Counted from the stretch's first letter, positions 26,336 to 35,661 are shown. The stretch is DNA of 64,000 nt from Porphyrobacter sp. HT-58-2 (GCF_002952215.1 NZ_CP022600.1:1-64000), one strand, 5' to 3'. The notes: generated from the letters alone by a model not told the origin. Made by a program: numbers and translations.

Positions 26336-27826
26336 ATGGTCGCGCTGGTGAGAACGGTTGCCTATCTCGGGCTGGAGGCGCGCAGCGTCGAGGTGCAATG
26401 CCAGGTTGGCCCCGGATTGCCGCGCTTCACCGTGGTCGGCCTGCCCGACAAGGCGGTGAGCGAAAGCCGCGAGCGGGTGCAGGCGGCGCTGGCGGCAATG
26501 GGCCTCGCGCTGCCGCCCAAGCGAATCACCGTCAACCTCTCGCCCGCCGATCTGCCCAAGGATGGATCGCATTACGATCTGCCGATCGCGCTGGCGCTGC
26601 TGGCGGCGATGGGCGTGACCGATGCCGAGCAACTGGGCGACTGGATCGCGGTGGGCGAACTCGCGCTGGATGGCCGGGTGGTCGCCAGCCCCGGTGTGCT
26701 GATCGCCGCGCTCCATGCCAGCGAAGCGGGCGCGGGACTGATCTGCCCCGCCGAACAGGGCCCCGAAGCGCGCTGGGCCAGCGGGGTACCGGTTCTGGCC
26801 CCGCGCGATCTGATGAGCCTGCTGGGGCATCTCAAGGGCTCGCTGGTGCTGCCCGAACCCCCGCGCGGCGCGGTGGCCGACAGCGCGGGCGGCAATGACC
26901 TGCGTCAAGTCAAGGGGCAGGAGACCACCAAGCGCGCGCTCGAAATCGCGGCGGCGGGCGGGCACAATCTGCTGATGGTCGGACCGCCGGGGTCGGGCAA
27001 GAGCCTGCTGGCCAGCTGCCTGCCCGCAATCCTACCGCCCTTGACCCCGCCCGAGGCGCTGGAGGTGTCGATGGTGCAGTCGGTCGCGGGGATGCTTGAA
27101 GCCGGGCGGATCAGCCGAACCCGGCCCTTCCGCGCCCCCCACCATTCGGCCAGCATGGCGGCATTGACCGGCGGCGGATTGAAGGTGCGCCCGGGCGAAG
27201 TCAGCCTTGCGCATCTGGGCGTGTTGTTCCTCGATGAATTGCCCGAATTCCAGCGCCCGGTGCTCGATTCGCTGCGCCAGCCGCTGGAGACCGGGCAGGT
27301 CGATGTCGCCCGCGCCAATGCCCACGTCACCTTCCCCGCGCGAGTGCAGCTGGTCGCGGCGATGAACCCATGCCGCTGCGGTTATGCCGGCGATCCGGCG
27401 CGCAACTGCAACAAATATCCGCGCTGCATCGGCGATTATCAGGCGCGGTTGTCCGGTCCCTTGCTTGATCGGATCGACCTGCACGTCCACGTCGGCGCGG
27501 TCAGCGCGCTCGACATGGCGCTCCCTCCGCCCGCCGAAGGGAGCGCCGAAGTCGCTCGCCGCGTCGCCGCCGCCCGCGCGCGGCAGGTGGCGCGCGGCGT
27601 CAGGTCGAATGCGGAACTGGAAGGCGAGAAGCTCGATCACTTCGCCGCTCCGGACGAAGACGGTCGCAAGCTGTTGCTGCAAGCCGCCGAGAAGCTGCGC
27701 CTCTCCGCGCGCGGCTACACACGGATGCTGCGGGTCTCGCGCACCATCGCCGATCTGGCGGGCGCGGAAACGGTTGGCCGCGCCCATATCGCAGAAGCCC
27801 TGTCCTATCGCCTGATGACGGGGTAA
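26336..27826 (+). CDS. comM: YifB/ComM family Mg-chelatase-like AAA+ ATPase
   Basis: 496-aa AAA+ helicase; ComM aids branch migration of DNA during natural transformation. Layout: N-terminal ChlI-like domain (GLPDKAVSESRERV), Walker A VGPPGSGKSLLA near residue 220, Walker B VLFLDELPEF, a zinc-like cluster in NPCRCGYAGDPARNCNKYPRC and a C-terminal lid with SARGYTRMLRVSRTIADL. The ATG at 26336 has a strong AAGGGGGG leader; a GTG two codons upstream is the alternative. Confidence 0.92.
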   Translation: MVALVRTVAYLGLEARSVEVQCQVGPGLPRFTVVGLPDKAVSESRERVQAALAAMGLALPPKRITVNLSPADLPKDGSHYDLPIALALLAAMGVTDAEQLGDWIAVGELALDGRVVASPGVLIAALHASEAGAGLICPAEQGPEARWASGVPVLAPRDLMSLLGHLKGSLVLPEPPRGAVADSAGGNDLRQVKGQETTKRALEIAAAGGHNLLMVGPPGSGKSLLASCLPAILPPLTPPEALEVSMVQSVAGMLEAGRISRTRPFRAPHHSASMAALTGGGLKVRPGEVSLAHLGVLFLDELPEFQRPVLDSLRQPLETGQVDVARANAHVTFPARVQLVAAMNPCRCGYAGDPARNCNKYPRCIGDYQARLSGPLLDRIDLHVHVGAVSALDMALPPPAEGSAEVARRVAAARARQVARGVRSNAELEGEKLDHFAAPDEDGRKLLLQAAEKLRLSARGYTRMLRVSRTIADLAGAETVGRAHIAEALSYRLMTG

Positions 27827-27881
27827 GGAGCGCGCCGAGACCGGCTTCCCCCCCACCATTGGCCGGTCAATCAAGGGCGCA

Positions 27882-28712
27882 TTGGCGATTTCTGACGATC
27901 CTTCAGCTTTGGTGACCGATGCCCCGCGTGGCCTGCGCGCCATGCTGGCGGTGCTGCAAGACAGCGCCCGGCGGCGCAAGGCGGCAAGCCTTGCGATTGC
28001 GCTCGGCCTTGAAGCGCTGTTGCTCCTGCTGCTCCTGACCCTCGGCGCGCAGATCGCGGGCGTGGACGAAGGCAAGGAGGAGGTCAGCACCTTCGAGGCG
28101 ATCGAGTTCGCCGCCCCGCCCGAACCCGAGCCGGAACCCGCCACACAGGACACGCCGCAAGACCCCGCCGATCCGCAGCAACCCCAACCGCTGCCCCAGC
28201 CCGAACAGCCGCGCCCATCGCCCCTGCTCCTCAATCCGCAACCCGCGCCGGAGCCCCCTCCGCCTGCACCGTCCCAGCAGCCGGAGACACCCCAACCAAG
28301 CCCCTCGCCCAAGATCGCGGCGAAGATCAATCCCGGGCGGACCTATGGCCCGGTCGATACCGGCAACCCGCGCATGGCGGGGGACAGTGAGCGGGTCGGG
28401 ACTGCGCCCAACGGCGAGCCGCTGTTCGCTGCGCGCTGGTACCGCGAGCCGAGCGATTCGGAGCTGGCGGGCTACCTTTCGACCGCCAATGGCCCGGGCT
28501 ATGCGCTGATCGCCTGCAAGACCGTGCCGGGCTATTATGTCGAGGATTGCGTGCTGCTGAGCGAAGGGCCGCCAGGCTCGATGATGGGCCGCGCCGTGCT
28601 TGCTGCGGCATGGCAGTTCCGCGTCAGGCCCGCGCGCATCGGCGGACGCGAGCAGTTTGGCAGCTGGGTGCGGATCAGGATCGATTACTCGGTGCGCAAG
28701 GCGAACCGTTAG
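27882..28712 (+). CDS. TonB-like proline-rich envelope protein
   Basis: 276-aa protein with a cytoplasmic N-terminus, one membrane helix near residues 35-57 (SLAIALGLEALLLLLLLTLG), a long Pro/Glu/Gln-rich spacer (about residues 80-145) able to span the periplasm, and a C-terminal domain (VAAWQF-type segment AAAWQFRVRPARIGG, WVRIRIDYSV) resembling the TonB C-terminus. TTG start at 27882 has AAGGG 8 bp upstream; an ATG at 27942 is the alternative but would drop only 20 polar residues. No exbB/exbD is nearby, so its energising partner is elsewhere or absent. Overlaps the convergent gene by 4 bp. Confidence 0.72.
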   Translation: MAISDDPSALVTDAPRGLRAMLAVLQDSARRRKAASLAIALGLEALLLLLLLTLGAQIAGVDEGKEEVSTFEAIEFAAPPEPEPEPATQDTPQDPADPQQPQPLPQPEQPRPSPLLLNPQPAPEPPPPAPSQQPETPQPSPSPKIAAKINPGRTYGPVDTGNPRMAGDSERVGTAPNGEPLFAARWYREPSDSELAGYLSTANGPGYALIACKTVPGYYVEDCVLLSEGPPGSMMGRAVLAAAWQFRVRPARIGGREQFGSWVRIRIDYSVRKANR

Positions 28713-29374
28713 GTCGGGGGCATGATTTCGGCCAGGGCAGGCGATTGGCGCAGTCCATCGGGCGTGACCGCAGGTTCCGTCATCAACACGGTCTGAACCC
28801 GGCGCAGCCCTGCAGGAAAATCGGCTCTGGCCGCAGCAAAGGCGCGGATGACCAGCTCGCTGCAATAAAGCTCGCCGGGATCGGAAAGCCGCAGCCCGTA
28901 ATCGAACGGAGTCCCGATCGCGCCAAGGGCGACTTGCTGGACGACCTGCCCCTGATCCTCGGTGAGGGTCTGATGCCGGTAGATGGCGAAATCGGCAGCA
29001 TCCCGCGGATCGAGGAACTGCGCGATGCTCTCTCTGATGACGCCGCCGTCATTGCCGTCCTGATCGGGCACGGCATGAACGATCCAGACCGTCTCCCCGT
29101 CTCTCACGACCAGGCCGACATGGGAAAAGCGGGCATCGGAATCGGCAGCAAGAACGGTCGACGCCATGAGATCGCGGCCACGCCGGAAGATCAGATCGCC
29201 ATCCTTGAGTGATTGCAGCTCAACAGCGGCCAAGGCCGCTCCGGCCTCCATGCTGATGGCCGTGTTTGGCGATAGCGGCGCGAATGATGCCAGCGGACAG
29301 GTCAGAACGGCAAGCAGCAGGCCTTTCAGCGCCGCGACGCGCCTACTTGTCGGCACTGATCTTCCACTCGTCAT
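28709..29374 (-). CDS. YiiX/YebB-like NlpC/P60 superfamily hydrolase
   Basis: 221-aa exported protein. A core of the NlpC/P60-like (DUF830/YiiX) type is visible: LKDGDLIFRRG, the permuted catalytic His in FSHVGLVVRDG, and the Cys in GELYCSELVIRAF with DYGLRLSD before it. Start at 29374 (MTSGRSVPTSRR) provides a signal-like helix; it overlaps the upstream lipoprotein gene by 32 bp. Starts further in (29251) would remove the signal. Likely a lipid- or cell-wall-directed amidohydrolase in the periplasm. Confidence 0.75.
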   Translation of the reverse strand: MTSGRSVPTSRRVAALKGLLLAVLTCPLASFAPLSPNTAISMEAGAALAAVELQSLKDGDLIFRRGRDLMASTVLAADSDARFSHVGLVVRDGETVWIVHAVPDQDGNDGGVIRESIAQFLDPRDAADFAIYRHQTLTEDQGQVVQQVALGAIGTPFDYGLRLSDPGELYCSELVIRAFAAARADFPAGLRRVQTVLMTEPAVTPDGLRQSPALAEIMPPT

Positions 29375-29711
29375 CCATCTTGACGAGCTTGACCTTCTCG
29401 GTCTTGGGTTCGCAGCTACCGGCATAGGTGATGCTGACAGTGCCACGCTGCACTGCCTTGTCGCCATCCAGATCGGTGGTGATGTCGGCGATCCCTCCGC
29501 AAGCGGCGATCTCCTCCGTCTGCTTGGCCAGTACGGCGCGCAGCTTTTCCTCACCCAGCATCCCGGTCAGTTGCGGCGAGAGTTTGCTGATCGCCTTGTC
29601 GTGCTGCCCATCTTCAACCGCGCGGTGGAATTCCTCGATCACGCCCTCGGGCCGCTGGGCGCAACCCGCCAGCAGCGCCGCGCCGCACATCAATGCGAGG
29701 ATCCTGTTCAT
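29343..29711 (-). CDS. DUF4878-like lipoprotein
   Basis: 122-aa lipoprotein; MNRILALMCGAALLAGC with lipobox LAGC, cleavage before Cys17. The mature part (PEGVIEEFHRAVEDGQHDKAISKLSPQ, quoted in pieces in families of this sort; GSCEPKTEKVKLVKMDDEWKI near the end) is the NTF2-like cone pattern of DUF4878/lumazine-binding proteins. Two mature cysteines (AACGG and GSCEP) could bond. An ATG at 29726 would add five residues. Confidence 0.74.
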   Translation of the reverse strand: MNRILALMCGAALLAGCAQRPEGVIEEFHRAVEDGQHDKAISKLSPQLTGMLGEEKLRAVLAKQTEEIAACGGIADITTDLDGDKAVQRGTVSITYAGSCEPKTEKVKLVKMDDEWKISADK

Positions 29712-29745
29712 CGAATATGCCCCCATCTGGTTTGCTTCATGAATT

Positions 29746-31578
29746 TCAAGAAGCTGCCCTACTGTCAACCGCATTGGGTGAGCCACGTATATGCGCACGG
29801 ACAACGGCGATGAAATCCGGCCCCCAGGTTTCCAGCTTCCTTGCCCCCACACCGGGAATGGTACCGAGTTCCGCAAGGGTCTCCGGGCATTGGTGCGCCA
29901 TGTCACGCAGCACTGAATCATGGAAGATGACATAGGCGGGCAGGCCATGTTCGCTGGCAAGCTCCTTGCGACGGGCGCGCAAGGCCTCGAACAGCGGATT
30001 GCCCACCGGGTTTGCGGCATCGCCCGTCCCTCCACCGCGCGTGCGGCGGTTGCGGCGCTGGCGCACGGGCGGTTCGGCAATGGTAACCCTGGCCTCGCCC
30101 TTGAGGACGGCACGCGCCTCAGGGCCGAGCGCGAGGCCGCCGTGTTCGGTCGCAGCCAGCATTCCCCTTGCCACCAGGGTCCGGGCCAGCGGGCGCAGCA
30201 GCCGCGCCTCGGCCGCATCGACGATCCCGAACACCGACAGCCGGTCATGCCCGCGGCTGGCAATGCGCTCGTCGCTCTGGCCGGTCAGCACCCTTTCGAC
30301 ATGGCCGATACCGAAGCTCTGCCCCGTGCGGTAGACCGCCGACAGGAGCTTCCTTGCCAACTCGCTGGCATCGAGCACCTGCGGCGGTTCAAGGCAGTTG
30401 TCGCAATTGCCGCAAGTCTCGCCCGGATGCTCGCCGAAGTGCCGGAGCAGGATCGCGCGGCGACAGGTGGGCGCTTCGACCAGAGCGGCGAGCGCGTTGA
30501 GGCGGGCGTTTTCGGCGGGCAGGCGCTCTGGCTCCACTTCGCCCAGCCATTGCTGCGCGCGGGCGAAATCGGACACGCCCCAAAACAGATGGGCTTCCGA
30601 AGGGTCGCCATCACGCCCAGCACGGCCGGTTTCCTGATAGTAAGCCTCGATCGACTTGGGCAGCCCGGCATGGATCACGAAACGCACGTCGGGCTTGTCG
30701 ATACCCATGCCGAAGGCGATGGTCGCGACCATCACCATGTTTTCGGAGGCGACGAAATCGGCCTGTACGGCTGCGCGGCGTTCCGGTTCCAGCCCTGCGT
30801 GATAGAACGACGCCTCGCGCCCTGACCGTGTGATGGCGGCGGCGAGGTCCTCGGCCTGCTTGCGGCTCGGGGCGTAGACGATCCCTGCCCCTTCAAGCCT
30901 CCCGAGCAGTTCGGTGATCTGACGCGGGCCATTGTCGCGGGGCGTGATGGTGTAGCGGATATTCGGTCGGTCGAACCCGGCGACGATCAGGCCTGCGTCC
31001 GGAATGCCGAGCTGGCGCAGGATATCCACCCGTGTCGCCTGATCGGCAGTGGCAGTGAGCGCGAGGCGCGGGACATCGGGGAAACGATCGAGCACCGGGC
31101 GCAGCATCCGGTAATCGGGACGGAAATCATGCCCCCATTCGGACACGCAATGTGCCTCGTCGATCGCGAACAGGGCAATCGGCGCGCGCTCAAGCAGGCT
31201 CTGAAACCCGGCTGTGGAGGCGCGTTCGGGGGCGACGTAGAGAAGATCGAGATCGCCGTTCCTGAACGCCTCGGCGGTGGCGGCATTGTCGGCATCGGCC
31301 GATGTCATGGATGCGGCGCTGATCCCCGCTGCGCGCGCGGAGCGGATCTGGTCGTGCATCAGTGCGATCAGCGGCGATATCACCACGGCCGTGCCGGTTC
31401 GGGCGAGCGCGGGTATCTGATAGCACAGGCTCTTGCCCGCACCGGTCGGCATCAGGGCGAGGGTGTGTTCGCCTGCCATGACGCGCCCGATCACTGCCTC
31501 CTGCTGCCCGCGGAAAGCGGGATAGCCGAAGGTGCGCTGCAGGATCGCATGAATATCGGGGGTGGCAAGGCCATGCAT
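29746..31578 (-). CDS. recQ: ATP-dependent DNA helicase RecQ
   Basis: 610-aa 3'-5' helicase in recombination and fork repair. Motif I PTGAGKSLCYQ, motif II IDEAHCVSEWGHDFRPDY, motif VI region QETGRAGRDG, the RQC zinc site (CRRAILLRHFGEHPGETCGNC, in pieces CRR..CGNCDNC), and a C-terminal HRDC domain (LRARRKELASEHGLPAYVIF in two parts). Length and domain order match E. coli RecQ. Confidence 0.96.
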   Translation of the reverse strand: MHGLATPDIHAILQRTFGYPAFRGQQEAVIGRVMAGEHTLALMPTGAGKSLCYQIPALARTGTAVVISPLIALMHDQIRSARAAGISAASMTSADADNAATAEAFRNGDLDLLYVAPERASTAGFQSLLERAPIALFAIDEAHCVSEWGHDFRPDYRMLRPVLDRFPDVPRLALTATADQATRVDILRQLGIPDAGLIVAGFDRPNIRYTITPRDNGPRQITELLGRLEGAGIVYAPSRKQAEDLAAAITRSGREASFYHAGLEPERRAAVQADFVASENMVMVATIAFGMGIDKPDVRFVIHAGLPKSIEAYYQETGRAGRDGDPSEAHLFWGVSDFARAQQWLGEVEPERLPAENARLNALAALVEAPTCRRAILLRHFGEHPGETCGNCDNCLEPPQVLDASELARKLLSAVYRTGQSFGIGHVERVLTGQSDERIASRGHDRLSVFGIVDAAEARLLRPLARTLVARGMLAATEHGGLALGPEARAVLKGEARVTIAEPPVRQRRNRRTRGGGTGDAANPVGNPLFEALRARRKELASEHGLPAYVIFHDSVLRDMAHQCPETLAELGTIPGVGARKLETWGPDFIAVVRAHIRGSPNAVDSRAAS

Positions 31579-31640
31579 TGCACCCCGCCTACCCCATGCC
31601 TCAGGGCAAAGGCACCCGCACGGGACGACCTATCGACGGA

Positions 31641-32207
31641 TTATCGCGTGGCGGCCAGCTTGGCGGCCTCGATATCGACCACATCCCCCCGGCCGAGGCT
31701 GCTGCGTGCTTCTCCGCCCGGCGAGGCCAGCGAACCATCGGCACGGCGGCCAAGGTCAGCAGGCCGCGTCAACCACAGGTCTTGGGGGCCAAGAATGCGA
31801 CCATCATGCGCGAGGATCGAGACCGGGCCAATCGGCAGGCGATCACGTTCATCGACCAGCACGGGATCCTCGACCACCTGTTCACTACCATATTTCTGCC
31901 CCCACTGGCGCAACGCGAGCATCGCAGGAAGCAGATCAAGACCCTTCTCGGTCAGGCGATATTCGATCTTGCGGCGATCATCGGCGCAGGGTTCGCGCTT
32001 GAGGATGCCATGCTCGACCAGCTTGGCGAGGCGGTTGGACAGGATGTTGCGGGCGATGCCGAGCTCGCTCAGGAATTCCTCGAAGTGCTTGAGGCCATTG
32101 AAGCTGGCCCGGAGAATCATGAACGACCAGCGTTCCCCCATCACTTCCAGCGCCTGCGGCAAGCCGCATTCGATGAGGTCGCGCAGCGGTTCTCTCAATT
32201 CGCCCAT
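31641..32207 (-). CDS. HxlR-family transcriptional regulator
   Basis: 188-aa winged-helix regulator. The HxlR signature is evident: CGLPQALEVMGERWSFMILR, GLKHFEEFLSELGIARNILS, NRLAKLVEHGILKRE and the wing DDRRKIEYRLTEKGLDLLP. The final 70 residues are a non-conserved extension. It is divergent from a CC_3452 family gene with an array of inverted repeats in the 206-bp gap, so it probably controls that gene and itself. HxlR proteins often sense electrophiles or redox state through a cysteine; the single Cys14 is at the usual position. Confidence 0.88.
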   Translation of the reverse strand: MGELREPLRDLIECGLPQALEVMGERWSFMILRASFNGLKHFEEFLSELGIARNILSNRLAKLVEHGILKREPCADDRRKIEYRLTEKGLDLLPAMLALRQWGQKYGSEQVVEDPVLVDERDRLPIGPVSILAHDGRILGPQDLWLTRPADLGRRADGSLASPGGEARSSLGRGDVVDIEAAKLAATR

Positions 32208-32279
32208 GATATCTGTCCCTTCCCCTTCCGGGGGCTGTGTAACCGATTTTGCGCGACCGGCAAAAAAATTTCAGTTTTC

Positions 32280-32323
32280 AGTTGCAACTCGCAACCTAGA
32301 AGGTTAGGTAGCGAATAGCAACT
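32280..32323. promoter_or_regulatory. Inverted-repeat operator array, HxlR/CC_3452 gap
   Basis: Overlapping inverted repeats: AGTTGCAACT (32280-32289, perfect palindrome), GTTGC-N5-GCAAC (32281-32295), AACC-N5-GGTT (32293-32305), and an outer pair AGTTGC (32280)/GCAACT (32318). Position between divergent promoters makes it the best candidate operator for the HxlR protein. Confidence 0.5.
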
Positions 32324-32413
32324 GGTTTCGAATCGAAATGTTGCATTGCAAAATACGGCGACAGAGACCATGGGGCCTGGGCCCCGATAAAGACAAAGGC
32401 AAAGGAAACCCCG

Positions 32414-32758
32414 ATGACCAACACCTTCTCCCTTCCCCGTTCCGGCAAGCTCGCGATCTTTGCTTCGGCGCTGATCTATACCGGTCTCAGCTTCGGCGTT
32501 GCCACCAGCGGCGCGCCGCTTAACGCTGCCGGCACCCCCTATTACAGCGCCACGCTGGCTGCTCCGACCAGCGAAACCCGCGCGGTTGCCGATGGCGTGG
32601 CCTGGGCCTGCAAGGACGCGACCTGCATCGCCAACAAGACCACCGCCCGCCCGCTGCGCGTGTGCCGCGGCCTCAACCGCAAGTTCGGCGAAGTCGCCAC
32701 CTTCAAGGTGAATGGCGAAGAAATGGCCGCTGAAGAACTGGCCAAGTGCAACGGCTGA
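32414..32758 (+). CDS. CC_3452 family secreted protein
   Basis: 114-aa exported protein of unknown function, recognised as CC_3452 family from its pattern: signal-like helix (LAIFASALIYTGLSFGVATS), YYSATLAAP, VADGVAWACKDATCIANK, the conserved RPLRVCRGLNRKFG and a C-terminal cysteine (LAKCNG). Four cysteines suggest two disulfides in the periplasm. Family members are common in Caulobacter and sphingomonads. Followed by a strong terminator, so it is a single-gene unit. Confidence 0.85.
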   Translation: MTNTFSLPRSGKLAIFASALIYTGLSFGVATSGAPLNAAGTPYYSATLAAPTSETRAVADGVAWACKDATCIANKTTARPLRVCRGLNRKFGEVATFKVNGEEMAAEELAKCNG

Positions 32759-32822
32759 TTGCGGCCTGACTGACCCTCTCTCTCCGCGCGGCGCACCTCT
32801 CCAGCCCGCACGGATGTCCCGA

Positions 32823-32860
32823 CCCCCGGCACGCTTTCCCCAGAGCGTGACCGGGGGTTT
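32823..32860 (+). terminator. Rho-independent terminator after the CC_3452 gene
   Basis: Stem CCCCCGG-CACGCT (32823-32835) pairs with AGCGTG-A-CCGGGGG (32843-32857, one bulge), followed by TTT. A second stem at 32878-32897 (GCTCGCCC/GGGCGAGC, loop ATCC) lies just beyond. Confidence 0.7.
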
Positions 32861-32984
32861 GGAGTCTTTGGTGGTGCGCTCGCCCATCCGGGCGAGCATC
32901 CTCGGCGCTGCACCTCCCCCCGGATCAAGTCCGAGGCAGGGCGCCTGCGGGCGGCCGGTCGGCCTTGCGACGCCTGCGGCGTCG

Positions 32985-33587
32985 TTAGAGCAGCCCCGCC
33001 CCAACCAACTGCGCCTCAAGCGTGCCTGCATTGGTGAACAGATGCGCATCCCACCCGCGCGCGCGGGCGGCGGCGATGTTGGCAGGGTTGTCATCCGTGA
33101 AGAACAGCGCGCTGCCCTCGCGCCCGCTGCGCGCCTCGACAATCTCGTAAATGCGCGGATCAGGCTTGGCGACCTTCTCAACACCCGACACGATGATGTC
33201 GGCGAAGTGATCGAAGATCGACTGGGTGGGCCGGAACACCTCCCAGAACTCGTCACCGAAATTGGTGAGGCAGTAGAGCGGCACGCCCGCATCCGCCAGC
33301 CGTTCGACCAGATCATGAGAGCCTTCGACCGGCCCCGGCACCGTCTCGTTGAACCGCGTCGCATAGGCGCGGATATGGGCTTCGTATTGCGGAAACAGCG
33401 CGATTCGTTCCGGCACCATGTCCGCCAGTGCGCGGCCGCGGTCATGTTCGAAATGCCATTCCTCGGTCACGACATTGGCGAGGAACCAGTCGAGCTCCTG
33501 CGCGTCATCGATCAGCTTTTCGAACAGCGCGCCCAGCTGCCACTGGAACAGCACCCGCCCGACATCGAACACTACGGCCTTTTGCAT
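32985..33587 (-). CDS. HAD-family hydrolase (HAD-IA)
   Basis: 200-aa haloacid-dehalogenase superfamily protein, probably a small-molecule phosphatase. Motif I is VVFDVGRVLF, where the second acidic residue of DxD is replaced by Gly, as in YihX-like sugar phosphatases. Motif II LTNFGDEFW, motif III Lys in VAKPDPRIYE and motif IV FFTDDNPANIAAA are present. A four-helix cap lies between motifs I and II. Substrate unknown. Confidence 0.87.
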   Translation of the reverse strand: MQKAVVFDVGRVLFQWQLGALFEKLIDDAQELDWFLANVVTEEWHFEHDRGRALADMVPERIALFPQYEAHIRAYATRFNETVPGPVEGSHDLVERLADAGVPLYCLTNFGDEFWEVFRPTQSIFDHFADIIVSGVEKVAKPDPRIYEIVEARSGREGSALFFTDDNPANIAAARARGWDAHLFTNAGTLEAQLVGAGLL

Positions 33588-33606
33588 GCAACGCCCTCAA
33601 AAGCCT

Positions 33607-33668
33607 GCGGCCCGCGCTCCTGAAAGGAGGCGGGCCGCAAATTCCATCAGCCGCCCGAATCGGGCGGC
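33607..33668 (-). terminator. Tandem terminator hairpins after rpmJ
   Basis: Reading leftward from rpmJ: stem GCCGCCCG/CGGGCGGC at 33650-33668, then GCGGCCCG/CGGGCCGC at 33607-33638 with an inner CTCC/GGAG stem. A short T-containing stretch follows the second. Separates rpmJ from the HAD gene. Confidence 0.6.
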
Positions 33669-33677
33669 CTCGTCAGC

Positions 33678-33803
33678 TTAGCCCTGGCGGGCCTTGAAGC
33701 GACGGTCGGTCTTGTTGATCACATAGGTGCGGCCGCGACGACGGATCACCCGGTTATCGCGGTGACGGCCCTTCAGCGACTTGAGGCTGTTGACGATCTT
33801 CAT
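33678..33803 (-). CDS. rpmJ: 50S ribosomal protein L36
   Basis: 41-aa basic protein, [17 protein letters not shown] followed by [19 protein letters not shown] and KARQG. This is the C-minus form of L36: the Cys/His zinc-ribbon residues of the 37-38-aa form are absent (no Cys at all). Too short for the frame listing used, found by reading the minus strand. Flanked by terminator hairpins, so transcribed alone. Confidence 0.93.
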   Translation of the reverse strand: MKIVNSLKSLKGRHRDNRVIRRRGRTYVINKTDRRFKARQG

Positions 33804-33908
33804 GGCGCTTTTTCCAAAAGAGAAGCGCGCCGGAATGGTCCGACGCGCGGAAATTGAAGCGTGCCGTTAGCGGCAAGCCCCGATGGCGTCAATGCGAACC
33901 TGCCCGAA

Positions 33909-34916
33909 TCAGCCGCGCAAATCGGTCAATTTACGCTCCCACGCCAAAGCATGGGCGATAATCGTGTCGAGATCGGCGTGTTGCGGCTCCCATCCCAGCG
34001 TCGCCTTGAGCCGCACCGGGTTGGAGATCAGCGAATCGGGATCGCCGGCCCGGCGCCCTTCGATCCGGCGGTCGAGCTTGCGATTCGTCACCCGGTCGAC
34101 GGCGTCGAGCACTTCGTTCACCGAAAAGCCCCGGCCATAGCCACAGTTCATCGTCAGCGAGCGCGCCGGGTCAGCGATCAGCGCCTCCAGCGTCAGCACA
34201 TGGGCTGCCGCCAGATCGCTGACGTGGATGTAATCGCGCACCCCGGTGCCGTCCGGCGTCGCATAGTCGGTGCCGAACACCGCAACCGATTCGCGCTTGC
34301 CCAGCGCCGCCTCGATGGCGACCTTGATGAGATGGGTCGCGCCCGCCGTGGACTGCCCGCTGCGCGCCTGCGGGTCGGCCCCGGCCACATTGAAATAGCG
34401 CAGGATGCCGTAATTCAGCGGATGCGCTGCGGCGACATCGGCGAGCATCTGCTCGGTCATCAGCTTCGACCAGCCATAGGGGTTGATCGGACGCTGCGCC
34501 GTGTCCTCGCTCACTGCCGCAACATCGGGAATGCCATAGGTCGCGGCGGTCGAGGAAAAGATGAAGTGACCCACCCCCGCCTTCACTGCCGCTGCGATCA
34601 GCGCGCGGCTCTTGGCGGTGTTGTTGTGATAGTATTTGAGCGGGTCGGCGACGCTTTCCGGCACCACGATCGAACCGGCGAAATGCATGATCGCGCCCGT
34701 TCCTTGCTCGGCGAAAATCCGCGCCAGCAGATCAGCATCTTCGATATCGCCTTCATACAGCAGTACATCATCAGGGATCGCAAAGCGAAAACCCGTGGTC
34801 AGGTTGTCGATCACGCAGACCTGCCAGCCCGCGTCGCGCAGGGCCAGCACCGCGTGGCTGCCGATATAGCCCGCGCCGCCGGTCACCAGCACGGATGGTC
34901 TGTCACTGGACGTCAT
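33909..34916 (-). CDS. galE: UDP-glucose 4-epimerase
   Basis: 335-aa short-chain dehydrogenase superfamily enzyme converting UDP-glucose and UDP-galactose (or the GlcNAc/GalNAc forms). NAD loop TGGAGYIGSHAV at the N-terminus, catalytic Ser in FSSTAATYG and YGWSK as the Y-x3-K pair, then NVAGADP and the substrate loop RDYIHVSDLAAAH. It supplies sugar nucleotides for surface polysaccharide; the exopolysaccharide locus is 21 kb away at 55.9-58.3 kb. Confidence 0.95.
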   Translation of the reverse strand: MTSSDRPSVLVTGGAGYIGSHAVLALRDAGWQVCVIDNLTTGFRFAIPDDVLLYEGDIEDADLLARIFAEQGTGAIMHFAGSIVVPESVADPLKYYHNNTAKSRALIAAAVKAGVGHFIFSSTAATYGIPDVAAVSEDTAQRPINPYGWSKLMTEQMLADVAAAHPLNYGILRYFNVAGADPQARSGQSTAGATHLIKVAIEAALGKRESVAVFGTDYATPDGTGVRDYIHVSDLAAAHVLTLEALIADPARSLTMNCGYGRGFSVNEVLDAVDRVTNRKLDRRIEGRRAGDPDSLISNPVRLKATLGWEPQHADLDTIIAHALAWERKLTDLRG

Positions 34917-35034
34917 ACAGCCCCCCTTAACCCTCGATCCGCTTAGAATTTCTCAACGCCATGCAGACACACACGAGCCTGTGCATCGGCTGGCTCGCGT
35001 CCTATAGTCGGCTGGCCATTAAAGGAACCCGCTC

Positions 35035-35661
35035 ATGCTGCGTATCCATATGATTGCCCCGCTTGCCGCCGCAACCGCACTGTCGGCCTGTGCGACCACG
35101 CCCTATACCGGCCCGGTCGAAGTCACCCGCTTTGTCGCGGCCGATCCGTCGCCGCTGGGTCGCGGGACGATTGCGCTCTCTTTCCCCGACGAGGTCAGCA
35201 ACCAGGCCGCGCGCCAGGCCTTCGCCGCTGCGGTCAGCGCGGAGCTGACGCGGCTTGGCTACAGCGTCGTCTCCGAAGGCATTCCCGCAGGGCAGACCGC
35301 CACAGTTCGCACCAGCCGCGCGCCGATTGCCGCTGCCCCGGTGGATCAGCGCGGGCCGGTCAATGTCGGCGTGGGCGGGCAGACCGGCAGCTTCGGCTCC
35401 GGCCTCGGCATGGGGGTGGGCATCAATCTGGGCGGCGGGCGTGAACGACCTCAGGCCATGACCGAGCTCTCGGTGCGCATCACCGCTGCCGAAGGCGCGA
35501 CCCTGTGGGAAGGCCGCGCGCAACTGGCAACCGGGGTGAAATCGCCTTTCTCCCAAGTCGAAACCAGCGCCCGCACGCTGGCCGCCGGGTTGTTCCGGGA
35601 CTTCCCCGGTGGCAATGGCGAGACCGTATCGATCAACGCCAAGAAGCTTCAAGGGAACTGA
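35035..35661 (+). CDS. DUF4136-like lipoprotein
   Basis: 208-aa lipoprotein with lipobox LSAC (signal [19 protein letters not shown]). The mature part ([40 protein letters not shown], a Gly-rich loop near residue 115-140 and [20 protein letters not shown]) fits the DUF4136 pattern of envelope lipoproteins. The stop overlaps the next ATG by one base. Confidence 0.75.
   Translation: MLRIHMIAPLAAATALSACATTPYTGPVEVTRFVAADPSPLGRGTIALSFPDEVSNQAARQAFAAAVSAELTRLGYSVVSEGIPAGQTATVRTSRAPIAAAPVDQRGPVNVGVGGQTGSFGSGLGMGVGINLGGGRERPQAMTELSVRITAAEGATLWEGRAQLATGVKSPFSQVETSARTLAAGLFRDFPGGNGETVSINAKKLQGN

Noticed and set aside
26330..27826. GTG start two codons before comM ATG
   Set aside because: The ATG at 26336 has the stronger leader; the extension is only two residues.
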